From Burkholderia guangdongensis (GTDB taxonomy: Bacteria; Pseudomonadota; Gammaproteobacteria; Burkholderiales; Burkholderiaceae), in NCBI RefSeq assembly GCF_013403875.1, contig NZ_JACBNX010000010.1, forward strand, positions 1-64,000: a DNA stretch of 64,000 nt, given 5' to 3'. Below the pieces are notes generated by a model. The model was not told the DNA's origin. It was given only the letters and a program-made list of their open reading frames with translations, and ran no database searches. The position numbers and the translations under genes are program-made. Positions 46,568 through 56,194 of the stretch are shown here, piece after piece. Position 1 is the first letter of the stretch. Every line of letters begins with the position of its first letter.

Positions 46568-48064
46568 TCAGAAAGCCTTCACCGGCACGTTCACGACAAG
46601 ACGGAATTCGCGGTTCGTGCTGTCCGAGTAATGCGCGGACCCGGCGTGCCACATCGCGATGAACGTGACCTTCGTGTCCTTGAACCGGCCGCCCTGGATC
46701 GTGTACGACGGGATGAAGCCGAACTCGTGGTGGCGCCCCTGCACCGGCGCGCCGTCCTTCCAGTAGATGCTCGATTGCGTCGGATCCGCCGCCGCGCCCG
46801 CGCTCGCGTCGGCGCCCCAGCCGGTCACGCCCCACAGCATCGCCTTGAAGCCGGGCAGGCCCGCTTCCTTGCCGTAGAACGTGTAGCGCAGCTGCAGCGA
46901 TTTTTCGTGCGGCGCGTTGTAGTCGACGTCCATCGAGTTCACGAGGAAGATCCCGTTCGTCTCGTTCAGGTAGTCGAAGAACTGGTCGCCGAGGATCTGC
47001 TGGTAGCCGAGCAGCAGCTCGTGCGGGCCGTGCTGCGCGGACAGCGACAGGCTGTACGCGTTGTTGTCGATCTTGCCCTGGCGCGCGTCGCCGGTGTCGT
47101 GCGTCGAGTAGAGGTTCGCGAAGCCCGTCCACTTGACCGACTGCGCGCTGCCGATGCTCTGCTTGACCGATCCGTAGTACTGGCGCCAGACGTCGTCGGC
47201 CTGATCCGCGTACAGCGACAGCTCGCCGTTCGGCGAGTAGTCCCACGTGCCGCCCGCGTACGTCAGGCGATCGACGCGCGTGCCGCCGTACGACGTCGTC
47301 AGGTTCGTGAGCGTCGTGTGGCCGCGCGCGTCGACCTTCGTGAAGCTGCCGGCCTCGAGCATCACGTTCTTGAATTCGTTGCTGACGATCGTGCTGCCGA
47401 GGAACGTCGGCGGCAGCGCGCGGTTGTCGTGCTGTTCGAGGAACGGGTTGTCGACGGCCTGCAGACCGTACTTGACCACCGTGTTCGAGATCCGCGCCTT
47501 CACGTCGTAGATGCCGGGATACGCCCACGCGAGCTGATCCGAACCGCCGCCGCCTTTCGCGATGTGCACCATGCTGCCCGCGCCCGCGCCGCCGTCGAGC
47601 TTCAGCGCCGCGTACAGCGACGCGTCGAAGCCGAGGCCGATCAGACCCGTCGTGTAGCCGGACTCGAAGTTCGCCATCACGCCCTGCACCCACGCGTGCC
47701 GGTGCGGGCCCCCCTTCATGTCGAGCACGTCCGCGTAGTTGCGGAACAGGAAATCCAGATGGCTGTCGGCGATCAGGCCGCGCGACTTCGACTGGCTCGA
47801 CACCGTCTCGGGCGGCGTGACGGCTTGCGTGGCTTCCGCGCCGATCACCGCGTTCGTCGTGTCCTGCGCGACCGTCGTGCCGGCGGCGGCGCCGGCTGTC
47901 GCACCGGCCGTCGTGCCCGATACCGGGGCCGCTTGCGCGATCGTCAGCGGCACCGGCTCGTCGGCGAAGACGACGCCGGGAAGTGCCGCGCTCGCGAGTG
48001 CCGGCAGTCCCCAGGCCAGCAGCATCGTTTTCGAAACCTTCCGGATCGAATGGTGTTTTTTCAT
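46568..48064 (-). CDS. OprD family outer-membrane porin
   Basis: A 498-residue precursor with a signal peptide (about 1-35, ending GVVFA). The mature part is preceded by an Ala/Thr-rich low-complexity stretch (about 50-75). OprD-like motifs follow: GLIADSHLDFLFRNYADVLD, HAWVQGVMANFESGYT, PTFLGSTIVSNEF and a C-terminal aromatic strand ending PVKAF. The protein is predicted to form an 18-strand barrel for small anionic or peptide substrates. It lies downstream of oppF, on the same strand, and may be the outer-membrane entry for the peptides handled by Opp. Confidence 0.88.
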   Translation of the reverse strand: MKKHHSIRKVSKTMLLAWGLPALASAALPGVVFADEPVPLTIAQAAPVSGTTAGATAGAAAGTTVAQDTTNAVIGAEATQAVTPPETVSSQSKSRGLIADSHLDFLFRNYADVLDMKGGPHRHAWVQGVMANFESGYTTGLIGLGFDASLYAALKLDGGAGAGSMVHIAKGGGGSDQLAWAYPGIYDVKARISNTVVKYGLQAVDNPFLEQHDNRALPPTFLGSTIVSNEFKNVMLEAGSFTKVDARGHTTLTNLTTSYGGTRVDRLTYAGGTWDYSPNGELSLYADQADDVWRQYYGSVKQSIGSAQSVKWTGFANLYSTHDTGDARQGKIDNNAYSLSLSAQHGPHELLLGYQQILGDQFFDYLNETNGIFLVNSMDVDYNAPHEKSLQLRYTFYGKEAGLPGFKAMLWGVTGWGADASAGAAADPTQSSIYWKDGAPVQGRHHEFGFIPSYTIQGGRFKDTKVTFIAMWHAGSAHYSDSTNREFRLVVNVPVKAF

Positions 48065-48215
48065 TACGGTTCTCTTCTTCTGTTGACGTCGACGCCGGCG
48101 GTCGCGATCCGCGTCCGGCGCCACCCCGGGCAGCCCGGTTACGGGCATGCCCTTCCCCGCGGCGCGAAGATCGTTCGCGCCGCACGTTTTGCTGCCAAAC
48201 CCAAAAATCGACGCG

Positions 48216-49238
48216 TCAGGCCGCGCCCGCGCGAATGCACGCGACGCGTGCCGGCGATCCGTGCCGGACGACCGGCAACGGCACGCCGGTCGCGCACGCG
48301 TCGATCGCGATCGGGCAGCGTGTGCGGAACGCGCAGCCCGACGGCGGGCTGAGCGGCGAAGGCATCTCGCCCGACAGCAGCATCGGCTTGCGCGCGCGTT
48401 CGCGCGCCGGCTCCGGCGTCGGCGCCGCGTCGAGCAGCGCCTGCGTGTACGGATGCCGCGGCGTGTGATACACGTCGTGCCGCGCGCCGAACTCCATTAC
48501 GCGGCCGAGATACATCACGAGCACGCGCTGGCTGATCGCCTTCACGACCGCGAGATCGTGCGCGACGAACAGATAGGACAGCGACAGGTCGCGCTGCAGG
48601 TCGCGCAGCAGATTGACGATCTGCGCCTGAATCGACACGTCGAGCGCCGACACCGGTTCGTCGCAGATCACGAGCTTCGGCTCCGCGATCAGTGCGCGCG
48701 CGATGCCGACGCGCTGGCACTGGCCACCGGAGAATTCATGCGGATAGCGAAGCAAATGATGGGCGTTGAGCCCGACGCGTTCGAGCATCGCGAGCACGCG
48801 GCGGCGCACCTCGGCGCGGCCGATGCCGGGCTGATGCGTGACGAGCGGCTCCGCGACGATCTGCTCGATCGTCATCCGCGGATCGAGCGACGCAAGCGGA
48901 TCCTGGAAGATCATCTGCACTTCGCGCCGCATCGCGGTGCCGCGCAGATGATCGGGCGCGACGGCCTGCCCGCGCCAGCGCACGGCGCCGCTCGTCATCG
49001 GCACGAGGCCGATCAGCGCGCGCGCGAGCGTCGATTTCCCGCAGCCCGATTCGCCGACGAGGCCGACGGTCTCGCCGCGCTTCACGTCGAACGACACGCC
49101 GTCGACCGCGCGCAGCGTGCCCTTCGGCGACCACGGATAGGCGCCGAGCGGCACGCGGAATTGCACTTTCAGATCCTGAACCGACAGCAGCGATTCGCCG
49201 CCCGTCGATGCTTCATTGTCGAGATCGATGACGCTCAT
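48216..49238 (-). CDS. oppF: Peptide ABC transporter ATP-binding protein OppF
   Basis: A 340-residue ABC ATPase with Walker A GESGCGKST, signature SGGQCQR, Walker B LVICDEPVSALD and a C-terminal oligopeptide-transporter extension (GCAFRTRCPIA, the Cys-containing OppDF tail). It energises oligopeptide import with OppD. Its start overlaps the stop of oppD by four bases (ATGA). About 150 bases downstream begins the OprD porin leader. Confidence 0.93.
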   Translation of the reverse strand: MSVIDLDNEASTGGESLLSVQDLKVQFRVPLGAYPWSPKGTLRAVDGVSFDVKRGETVGLVGESGCGKSTLARALIGLVPMTSGAVRWRGQAVAPDHLRGTAMRREVQMIFQDPLASLDPRMTIEQIVAEPLVTHQPGIGRAEVRRRVLAMLERVGLNAHHLLRYPHEFSGGQCQRVGIARALIAEPKLVICDEPVSALDVSIQAQIVNLLRDLQRDLSLSYLFVAHDLAVVKAISQRVLVMYLGRVMEFGARHDVYHTPRHPYTQALLDAAPTPEPARERARKPMLLSGEMPSPLSPPSGCAFRTRCPIAIDACATGVPLPVVRHGSPARVACIRAGAA

Positions 49239-50224
49239 CGCAGCCCTCCCGTCATGTCGTTCACCGGACGGTGGCACGCGCGCACCGCGCCGGCCGCACC
49301 GTACGTCTGCAGCACCGGACGCTCGGCGCGGCACGCGTGCTGCGCATAACCGCAGCGCTGCGCGAACGCGCAACCGCCGAGCGCGAGGCCCGGCAACGGC
49401 GGATTGCCCGGAATCGCGACGAGCGGCGCGTCGTCCGCGTCGGTCAGGCGCGGCAGCGCATTCAGCAACCCGATCGTGTACGGATGCGACGGCGCCGCGA
49501 AAATCGATTCGGCCGGCGCGTATTCGACGGTGCGGCCCGCGTACATCACCATCACGTCGTCCGCGAGTCCTGCGACGACGCCCATGTCGTGCGTGATCAG
49601 CACGATCGCGGTGCCGCGCTCGCGGTTCAGCTCGCGCAACAGATCGATGATCTGCGCCTGCACGGTCACGTCGAGCGCGGTCGTCGGCTCGTCGGCGATC
49701 AGGACTTCGGGCTCCGACAGCAGCGCCATCGCGATCATCACGCGCTGCCGCATCCCGCCGGAAAACTCGTGCGGATACATGCGGATGCGCCGCGCGGCAT
49801 CGGGAATCCGAACCGATTCGAGCGCGTCGATCGCGCGCTTCGTCGCCTCCCGGCGCGACAGCTTGCGATGCAGTTGCAGGCTTTCAGTCATCTGCCGTTC
49901 GATCGTCAGGAACGGATTCAGCGACGTCATCGGATCCTGGAAGATCATCGCGATCCGGTCGCCGCGCACCGCATTCAGCGCGCGCGCGTTCATCGCGAGC
50001 AGATCCTGGCCGCGATAGCGCGCGGCGCCGCTCGTCGAGCCGTTCGCGGCGAGCAGGCCGAGCAGCGCCATCACGGTCTGGCTCTTGCCCGAGCCGGATT
50101 CGCCGACGATGCCGAGCGTCTTCCCCGCTTCGAGGTGGAACGACACGCCGCTGACCGCGTCGATCGGCGGCGCGTCCTTGCGTGCGAATCGCACGCCGAG
50201 GTTTTCGACTTCGAGTAAAGGCAT
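49235..50224 (-). CDS. oppD: Peptide ABC transporter ATP-binding protein OppD
   Basis: A 329-residue ABC ATPase with Walker A GESGSGKSQT, Q-loop MIFQDPMTSLNP, signature SGGMRQRVM, Walker B VLIADEPTTALD and the C-terminal Cys-rich extension (GCAFAQRCGYAQHAC), which in related OppDF proteins can bind a [4Fe-4S] cluster. It starts one base after oppC ends and overlaps oppF by four bases, so translation is coupled. It forms the ATPase pair of the importer. Confidence 0.94.
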   Translation of the reverse strand: MPLLEVENLGVRFARKDAPPIDAVSGVSFHLEAGKTLGIVGESGSGKSQTVMALLGLLAANGSTSGAARYRGQDLLAMNARALNAVRGDRIAMIFQDPMTSLNPFLTIERQMTESLQLHRKLSRREATKRAIDALESVRIPDAARRIRMYPHEFSGGMRQRVMIAMALLSEPEVLIADEPTTALDVTVQAQIIDLLRELNRERGTAIVLITHDMGVVAGLADDVMVMYAGRTVEYAPAESIFAAPSHPYTIGLLNALPRLTDADDAPLVAIPGNPPLPGLALGGCAFAQRCGYAQHACRAERPVLQTYGAAGAVRACHRPVNDMTGGLR

Positions 50225-50225
50225 T

Positions 50226-51128
50226 TCAACGGTCCTTCGGATCGAGTGCATCGCGCAAGCCATCGCCGATGAAGTTCACGCAGTAGAGCGTCACGCAGAG
50301 CATCGTCGCCGGCGCGAGCAGCAGCCACGGCATCGATTCGAGCTTCTGCGCGCCGTCCTGGATCAGCACGCCCCAGCTCGTCATCGGCTCCTGCACGCCG
50401 AGGCCGAGGAACGACAGCACCGATTCGGTCAGCACGATCGACGGCACCGTGACGGTTGCGTACACCACGACGACGCCGAGCAGATTCGGCACGATGTGCC
50501 GCAGCACGATCGACGCCGGCGACACGCCGATCGCGCGCGCCGCGTCGACGAACTCGCGGTTGCGCAGCGACAGCGTCTGGCCGCGCACGACACGCGCCAT
50601 GTCGAGCCACGAGAACGCGCTGATCGTCAGCACGACGAGCACGAACGAGCGGCCGAACAGCGTCATCATCAGGATCGCGATCAGCAGATACGGAATCGCG
50701 TACATCATGTCGACGACGCGCATCATCGCCGCGTCGACACGGCCGCCGGCGAAGCCCGCGGTCGCGCCCCACGCGACGCCGATCAGCCCCGACACGAGCG
50801 CGCCGAGCAGGCCAACGTCGAGCGACACGCGCCCGCCGATCAGCGTGCGCACGAGCAGGTCGCGGCCGAGCTCGTCGGTACCGAACCAGTGCATCCCCGC
50901 GCGGGTCGGCGCAAGGCTGATCGCGGACCAGTCGCTCGCGGTCGGATCGCTCGGCAACAGCCACGGGCCGATGAAGCATGCGAGCGCGATCGCGGCGAGC
51001 AGCACGAGGCTCACGACCGCCGCGCGGTTGTGCAGGAAGCGGGCCATCGCGAGCGCGAACGGCGTGCGCGAGCGCGGCGGCGTGTCGGCCTGCGCGGGCA
51101 GGTCGACGGAAGGCAGGGTAGGCGTCAT
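50226..51128 (-). CDS. oppC: Peptide ABC transporter permease OppC
   Basis: A 300-residue inner-membrane permease. The N-terminal cytoplasmic tail leads into a first helix (AVVSLVLLAAIALACFIGPW) and the DPP/OPP N-terminal domain with GTDELGRDLLVRTLIGGR. The EAA loop ARAIGVSPASIVLRHIVPN contacts the ATPases. Predicted to have six helices. It lies 13 bases downstream of oppB and just before oppD. Confidence 0.94.
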   Translation of the reverse strand: MTPTLPSVDLPAQADTPPRSRTPFALAMARFLHNRAAVVSLVLLAAIALACFIGPWLLPSDPTASDWSAISLAPTRAGMHWFGTDELGRDLLVRTLIGGRVSLDVGLLGALVSGLIGVAWGATAGFAGGRVDAAMMRVVDMMYAIPYLLIAILMMTLFGRSFVLVVLTISAFSWLDMARVVRGQTLSLRNREFVDAARAIGVSPASIVLRHIVPNLLGVVVVYATVTVPSIVLTESVLSFLGLGVQEPMTSWGVLIQDGAQKLESMPWLLLAPATMLCVTLYCVNFIGDGLRDALDPKDR

Positions 51129-51141
51129 GGATTCGCGTCGC

Positions 51142-52080
51142 TCAATAACGGATGCGCGGATCGAGCCACGCATATGCGAGGTCGACCAGCAGGTTGAACA
51201 GCACCGCGACGACGGTCGTCAGCACGACGAGGCCGAGCACGAGCGTGTAGTCGCGATTGATCGCGCCGTTGACGACGAGCTGCCCGAGTCCCGGCAGCGC
51301 GAACACCGACTCGGTGACGACGGCCGCCGTGATCGACGAGATGCAGATCGTGCCGAACAGCGACACGACCGGCATCAGCGCGGGCTTCAGCGCATGGCGC
51401 AGCACGATCGTCGCGCCCGGCAACCCTTTCGCACGCGCGGTGCGGATATAGTTGCTCGACAGCGTCTCGATCATCGAGCCGCGCATCACGCGCGCGAGCA
51501 GCGATACGTTGATGAGCGTCAGCAGCACGATCGGCAGCAGCCGGTACTGCCAGCCGCCGTCGCCCCAGCCGCCCGCGGGCAGCCAGCCGTTGCCGGCCGA
51601 CGTCTTCAGCAGGATCGCGAAGATCCACACGAGCACCGGCCCGAGCACGAACGGCGGCACGACGTTGCCGAAGTTGCCGATCAGCATCACGAAACGATCG
51701 ATCGCGCTGTCGCGGCGCACCGCGGCGACGGTGCCGAGCAGCACACCGAACCCGATCGAGATCGGAATCGACACGCCGCCCACGCCGAGACTCACCGGCA
51801 GCGCCTTCTTCACGAGATCGTTCACCGACCAGTCCACGTAGCGGAACGACGGGCCGAGATCGCCGTGCAGCAGCGCATCCAGATACAGCAGGTACTGCTT
51901 CCACAGCGGTGCATCGAGGTGATACTTCGCGTTCAGGTTCGCGATCGTCGCGGCGGACAGCTGCTTTTCCGTATCGAACGGACCGCCCGGCGTGAAGTGC
52001 AGCAGCAGATAGCAGACGGTGACGACCGCGAGGATCGTCGGCACCGCCCACAACGTGCGTCTCAGTGCGTAGGCCAGCAT
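51142..52080 (-). CDS. oppB: Peptide ABC transporter permease OppB
   Basis: A 312-residue inner-membrane permease that starts with the typical LAYALRRTLWAVPTILAVVT helix and contains HFTPGGPFD, LGDLGPSFRY-like sequence and the EAA loop ARAKGLPGATIVLRHALKP. It pairs with OppC to form the channel. It follows oppA by 11 bases. Order A-B-C-D-F is the same as the classical opp operon. Confidence 0.94.
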   Translation of the reverse strand: MLAYALRRTLWAVPTILAVVTVCYLLLHFTPGGPFDTEKQLSAATIANLNAKYHLDAPLWKQYLLYLDALLHGDLGPSFRYVDWSVNDLVKKALPVSLGVGGVSIPISIGFGVLLGTVAAVRRDSAIDRFVMLIGNFGNVVPPFVLGPVLVWIFAILLKTSAGNGWLPAGGWGDGGWQYRLLPIVLLTLINVSLLARVMRGSMIETLSSNYIRTARAKGLPGATIVLRHALKPALMPVVSLFGTICISSITAAVVTESVFALPGLGQLVVNGAINRDYTLVLGLVVLTTVVAVLFNLLVDLAYAWLDPRIRY

Positions 52081-52091
52081 GCTTGCTCCGC

Positions 52092-53708
52092 TCAGTGCTT
52101 GATCAGGTACATGTCCTGCGACGCGCGCATGTCGATCACGTTCGTCAGCGTGTAGCCGCCGACGTACGGCTTCACGAGACGGTCGGCCGAGTACTGGAAC
52201 AGCGGGACCATCGGCGTATCGTTCATCGCGAGATCGAACGCCTGCGTGAGCAGCGCGTCGCGTGCGTGGTCGTCGAGCTTCTGGTTGCCTTCGTCGACGA
52301 GCGCGTCGACCTTCGGATTGCAGTACGCGACCGTGTTCTGCGCGCTGCCGCAGCGCAGCAGGTCGAAGAACGTCATCGCGTCGTTGTAGTCGGCGAACCA
52401 GCCGTCGCGCGCGATCTGCACCTTGCCGTCGTGACGCTCCTTCATCAGCACCTTGAACTCGACGTTCTCGAGCTTCGTGTCGACGCCGAGCTTCGTGCGC
52501 CACTCGGATGCGGTGAACAGCGCGACCTTCTTGTGCAGGTCGTTCGTGTTGTACGTCAGCGTGAACGACAGCGGCTTCGCGTCCGAATAGCCGGCCTGCT
52601 TCAGCAGGTTCTTCGCGTAGTCGACGCGCCTGGCCATCGGCCACGCCGCCCACTCCGGCGTGTACGTCCGCACGCCCTTCGTGCCGCTCGGCATCAGCCC
52701 GTACATCGGCTTCTCGCCGGCCTGCGTGAGCTTGGACGTCAGCACGTCGCGATCGAGCACCATCGACAGCGCCTCACGCACGCGCTTGTCCTTCAGCGCC
52801 GGGTCGTTGTTGTTCAGATAGTAGTAGTACGTCGCGAGCTGCAGGCCCGGACGCAGCTCGCCGCCGAACTGCTTGCTGACCTGCTGGAAGATGCCGGCCG
52901 GAATCGAGTAGCTGTAGTCGATCTGGCCGGCCTGATACATGCGCATCGCGGTCTCGTCGCTCTCGATCGGCAGGTACGTGACCTTGTTGATCACGACCTT
53001 CGACGCGTTCCAGTACTTCGCGTCCTTCGAGATCACGATGCGGTTGTTCGGCTGCCAGTCGACGAGCTGGTACGCGCCGTTGCTGACGATGTTCTGCGGG
53101 CGCGTCCACGTGTCGCCGAACTTCGCGACGGCGTCTTTGTTGACCGGCGCGAGCGGCGCCATCGCGGTCAGCTCGGGAAAGAACGCGACCGGCACGTCGG
53201 TCGTCACCTCGAGCGTGGTCGGGTCGACCGCGCGCACGCCGAGCGTCGACGGCGCCGCCTTGCCCGCGATGATCTGCTTCGAGTTCTTCACGAACTCGAC
53301 GAGGATCGTGTACTTCGAACCCGTCTTCGGATCGACGAGACGCTGCCACGAATAGACGAAATCGGCGGCCGTCACCGGCTGGCCGTTGCTCCACTTCGCG
53401 TCGCGGCGCAGCTTGAAGATCCACGTGGTCGGCGTCTTGCGCTCCCACGACAGCGCGACGCCGGGCACGACCTGACCGGCCGCGTCGATGCGCGCGAGGC
53501 CTTCGAACAGGTCGAGGCCGATCGTGTTGCCCGTCCACGACTCGATGTGCGCGGGATCGAGCGATTCGACTTCGGCAGGCACCTGGCGCGTCAGGTCCTG
53601 CTGCGCGGCGAGCGCGACGTTCGACGGAACCGTGACAGCGGACGCGGTTTGCGTATTCGCGAGGGCGAGCGCGGCCAGCACGGCCGCATAGGCATGCAGA
53701 GTTTTCAC
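52092..53708 (-). CDS. oppA: Periplasmic oligopeptide-binding protein OppA
   Basis: A 538-residue family-5 solute-binding protein with a signal peptide (about 1-24, LALANTQTASA). Motifs include VESLDPAHIESWTG, TWIFKLRRDAKWSNGQPVTA, DFVYSWQRLVDPKTGS and VREALSMVLDRD, which place it in the OppA/MppA group. It delivers peptides of a few residues to OppBCDF. It is the first gene of the operon; a pair of overlapping palindromes lies between it and the XRE-cupin regulator gene on the same strand. Confidence 0.94.
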   Translation of the reverse strand: MKTLHAYAAVLAALALANTQTASAVTVPSNVALAAQQDLTRQVPAEVESLDPAHIESWTGNTIGLDLFEGLARIDAAGQVVPGVALSWERKTPTTWIFKLRRDAKWSNGQPVTAADFVYSWQRLVDPKTGSKYTILVEFVKNSKQIIAGKAAPSTLGVRAVDPTTLEVTTDVPVAFFPELTAMAPLAPVNKDAVAKFGDTWTRPQNIVSNGAYQLVDWQPNNRIVISKDAKYWNASKVVINKVTYLPIESDETAMRMYQAGQIDYSYSIPAGIFQQVSKQFGGELRPGLQLATYYYYLNNNDPALKDKRVREALSMVLDRDVLTSKLTQAGEKPMYGLMPSGTKGVRTYTPEWAAWPMARRVDYAKNLLKQAGYSDAKPLSFTLTYNTNDLHKKVALFTASEWRTKLGVDTKLENVEFKVLMKERHDGKVQIARDGWFADYNDAMTFFDLLRCGSAQNTVAYCNPKVDALVDEGNQKLDDHARDALLTQAFDLAMNDTPMVPLFQYSADRLVKPYVGGYTLTNVIDMRASQDMYLIKH

Positions 53709-53730
53709 TTAGTATTCCTTACTTGTCGCA

Positions 53731-53766
53731 CGATGGATATTCCATCGCGAACACGAAGGAATATCC
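53731..53766. promoter_or_regulatory. Overlapping palindromes upstream of oppA
   Basis: GGATATTCC (53735-53743) pairs with GGAATATCC (53758-53766). A second dyad, CGATGGA-TAT-TCCATCG (53731-53747), overlaps its left arm. Both lie in the 63 bases between the regulator stop and the oppA start. They could form an operator for the adjacent XRE-cupin protein or mutually exclusive RNA hairpins. Confidence 0.65.
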
Positions 53767-53771
53767 GTTTC

Positions 53772-54362
53772 CTAGAACAGCCTCGGCGTTCCGACCCAGA
53801 CCACCACCGACTCGATCTTCGCGGTGTTGGCCCAGCTGTGCGGGACCGTCGACTGGTAATGCGCGCTGTCGCCGGCGTGCAGGACGAACGACTTGCCCTC
53901 CAGCGTCAGCGACACTTCCCCTTCGATCACATACAGGAATTCCTCACCCGCATGCGTCGTCACTTCCGAGCGTTTCTGCCCCGGCGGCATCCGCACGAGA
54001 ATCGACTCGAGCTGACGCCCTTCCGACACGTTCGTCAGCCGCGCGAACAGGTTGGCCGAATCGGCGAACCCGAAAAAGCGCAGCTGATCGCCGCGGCACA
54101 CCGAACGCTCCTCGCTCGGCGTATCGACGAAATACTGCACCGTCACGCCGAGCGCCTGCGCGATGCCGGCCAGCGACGTCAGCGACGGCGACGCGAGCCC
54201 GCGCTCGACTTGCGACAGAAACGGCTTCGAAATACCCGCGGCCGTGGCCGTCTCGTCGAGCGTGCGCTTCAGACGCTGGCGCAACGCGCGAATCTTGCCG
54301 CCCAGCGCAACGGCTGCGTCGACGGCATCGGCCGACCGCGTGTTTTCAGTGGAGCGAACCAT
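53772..54362 (-). CDS. XRE-cupin transcriptional regulator
   Basis: A 196-residue two-domain regulator. The N-terminal XRE HTH spans about 25-80 (IRALRQRLKRTLDETATAAG, ISKPFLSQVERGLASPS). The C-terminal cupin (about 118-190) contains GEEFLYVIEGEVSLTLEG and HAGDSAHYQSTVPHSW. Such proteins sense small metabolites, often amino acids or polyamines. The ATG at 54362 was preferred to an upstream TTG. It precedes oppABCDF on the same strand and is divergent from a POT peptide transporter, so it probably controls peptide uptake. Confidence 0.88.
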   Translation of the reverse strand: MVRSTENTRSADAVDAAVALGGKIRALRQRLKRTLDETATAAGISKPFLSQVERGLASPSLTSLAGIAQALGVTVQYFVDTPSEERSVCRGDQLRFFGFADSANLFARLTNVSEGRQLESILVRMPPGQKRSEVTTHAGEEFLYVIEGEVSLTLEGKSFVLHAGDSAHYQSTVPHSWANTAKIESVVVWVGTPRLF

Positions 54363-54689
54363 AGCAGGCCGAAAATTGATCGTCAAAAAAAGTTTGATGG
54401 GAAGTAACTAAGTTAGAACAATATCGCTTAGTCTTGCGGTTTTCGAGCGTCGTCGCCGGCACCTTCGGCACAGCCGACGCCGCCCGAGACGCCCGGATCA
54501 ACGCGCTATCTTGCCAGACTCATCGCCCTCACAGGCCGGCTGCATGCGGCTTTGCGCGAGTCGGCAACGGATGCGCACGCGCATCTTTACAAATGGCCCA
54601 CAAGGCAGACGATCCAGAGGACTTCTACTAAACAAGGGATTTCCCTATGTGGTGCGGACGTCACGCACCGCCTTAACCCGAGATTGACA
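54363..54689. other. Divergent promoter region, XRE-cupin regulator and POT transporter
   Basis: A 327-base gap without a gene. An AT-rich segment at 54370-54440 contains the palindrome TAACTAAGTTA (54405-54415) and a wider dyad ACTAAG (54407-54412) with CTTAGT (54427-54432). These may be operators for the adjacent regulator. The remainder up to 54689 shows no clear site; an open frame upstream of the transporter start is not coding by similarity. Confidence 0.55.
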
Positions 54690-56183
54690 ATGCAACCTGT
54701 ATCGCAAACCCGATCGTTCACGACGGTCTTCCTCATCGAAATGTGGGAGCGCTTCGGCTATTACGGCATGGCCGCGCTCCTCGTGCTGTTCATGGTCGAC
54801 AAGCTCGGCTTCGCCGACGGCCGCGCGAACCTGACCTGGGGCGCGTTCACCGCGCTCGTCTACGCGTCGCCATCGATCGGCGGCTGGATCGGCGACAAGA
54901 TCCTCGGCACGCGCCGCACGATGCGCTACGGCGCCATCGTGCTCTGCGCCGGCTACCTGATGCTCGCGCTGCCGAACGACAGCCTCGCGTATCTGTACGC
55001 GTCGCTCGGCGTGATCGTCGTCGGCAACGGGCTCTTCAAGGCGAACGCCGCGAACCTCGTGCGCCGGATCTACGAAGGCGACGACGCGCGTATCGACAGC
55101 GCGTTCACGATCTACTACATGGCCGTCAACATCGGCTCGACCGCGTCGATCCTCGCGACGCCGTGGATCAAGGATCACTGGGGCTGGCACGCGGCGTTCG
55201 CGGTCTGCTGCGCGGGCATGGCGCTCGGCATCCTGAACTTCGCGCTGATGCACCGCACGCTCGCGCACATCGGCTCGCAGCCGGACCGCGAGCCGGTGCA
55301 GTGGCGCCGCCTCGCCGGCGTCGTCGCGGGCGGCGCGGCGCTCGCGCTCGTCACGACCCACGTGCTCGAGCACAAGGCGCTCGCGGTCGCGAGCGTGTGG
55401 ACCGCCGCGATCGCGATCCTCGCGATCTTCGTGTACATGATCGCGAAGGCCGAGCGCGCGGAGCGTGCGGGCCTGATCGCGGCACTCGTGCTCGTCGCGC
55501 AGGTGATCCTGTTCTTCATCTTCTACGTGCAGATGTCGACGTCGCTGACGTTGTTCGCGCTGCGCAACGTCGATCCGCGCTTCATCGTGTTCGGCCATAC
55601 GCTGTTCACGTGGAACGCCGCGCAGTTCCAGGCGCTGAACCCGATCTGGATCATGGTGCTGAGCCCGGTCCTCGTCGTGATCTACAACGCGCTCGCGAAG
55701 CGCGGCCACGATCTGCCCGTCGCCGCGAAATACGCGCTCGGCTTCGGCACCGTCGCGGCCGGCTTCCTCGTGTTCGCGAGCAGCGGACGCTTCGCGGTCG
55801 ACGGCCGGGTGTCGTCGTGGTTCATGGTGTGGGGCTACGGCTTCTACTCGCTCGGCGAGCTGCTCGTCAGCGGCCTCGGCCTCGCGATGATCGCGCGCTA
55901 CGTGCCCGCGCGGATGAGCGGCTTCATGATGGGCGCGTACTTCGTCGCGACCGGCGTGTCGCAGTATCTCGGCAGCGTCGTCGCGAACTTCGCGCAGATG
56001 CCGTCGCACGAGCTCGACGCCGCGCAGTCGCTGCCGCTCTACACGCAGCTGTTCGAAGGGCTCGGCTGGCTCGCGGCGGGCGGGATGGTGATCGCGCTGC
56101 TGCTGCTGCCGCTGATGCGCAAGCTGTCGCGCCAGCACCTCGGCTGTGCGGAGGAGCGCGAAGCGCTCGTGCTCGCCGCCTAG
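54690..56183 (+). CDS. POT/PTR2 family di- and tripeptide:H+ symporter
   Basis: A 497-residue major-facilitator transporter of the proton-dependent oligopeptide family, with about 14 hydrophobic segments. The signature EMWERFGYYGMAAL at residues 17-30 contains the ExxERFxxYG motif used for proton coupling. The ATG at 54690 places this motif at the usual distance. It is divergent from the XRE-cupin and opp genes. It would import di- and tripeptides across the inner membrane while Opp takes longer ones. Two GC-rich hairpins follow. Confidence 0.93.
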   Translation: MQPVSQTRSFTTVFLIEMWERFGYYGMAALLVLFMVDKLGFADGRANLTWGAFTALVYASPSIGGWIGDKILGTRRTMRYGAIVLCAGYLMLALPNDSLAYLYASLGVIVVGNGLFKANAANLVRRIYEGDDARIDSAFTIYYMAVNIGSTASILATPWIKDHWGWHAAFAVCCAGMALGILNFALMHRTLAHIGSQPDREPVQWRRLAGVVAGGAALALVTTHVLEHKALAVASVWTAAIAILAIFVYMIAKAERAERAGLIAALVLVAQVILFFIFYVQMSTSLTLFALRNVDPRFIVFGHTLFTWNAAQFQALNPIWIMVLSPVLVVIYNALAKRGHDLPVAAKYALGFGTVAAGFLVFASSGRFAVDGRVSSWFMVWGYGFYSLGELLVSGLGLAMIARYVPARMSGFMMGAYFVATGVSQYLGSVVANFAQMPSHELDAAQSLPLYTQLFEGLGWLAAGGMVIALLLLPLMRKLSRQHLGCAEEREALVLAA

Positions 56184-56194
56184 TAGTTTCCCTC

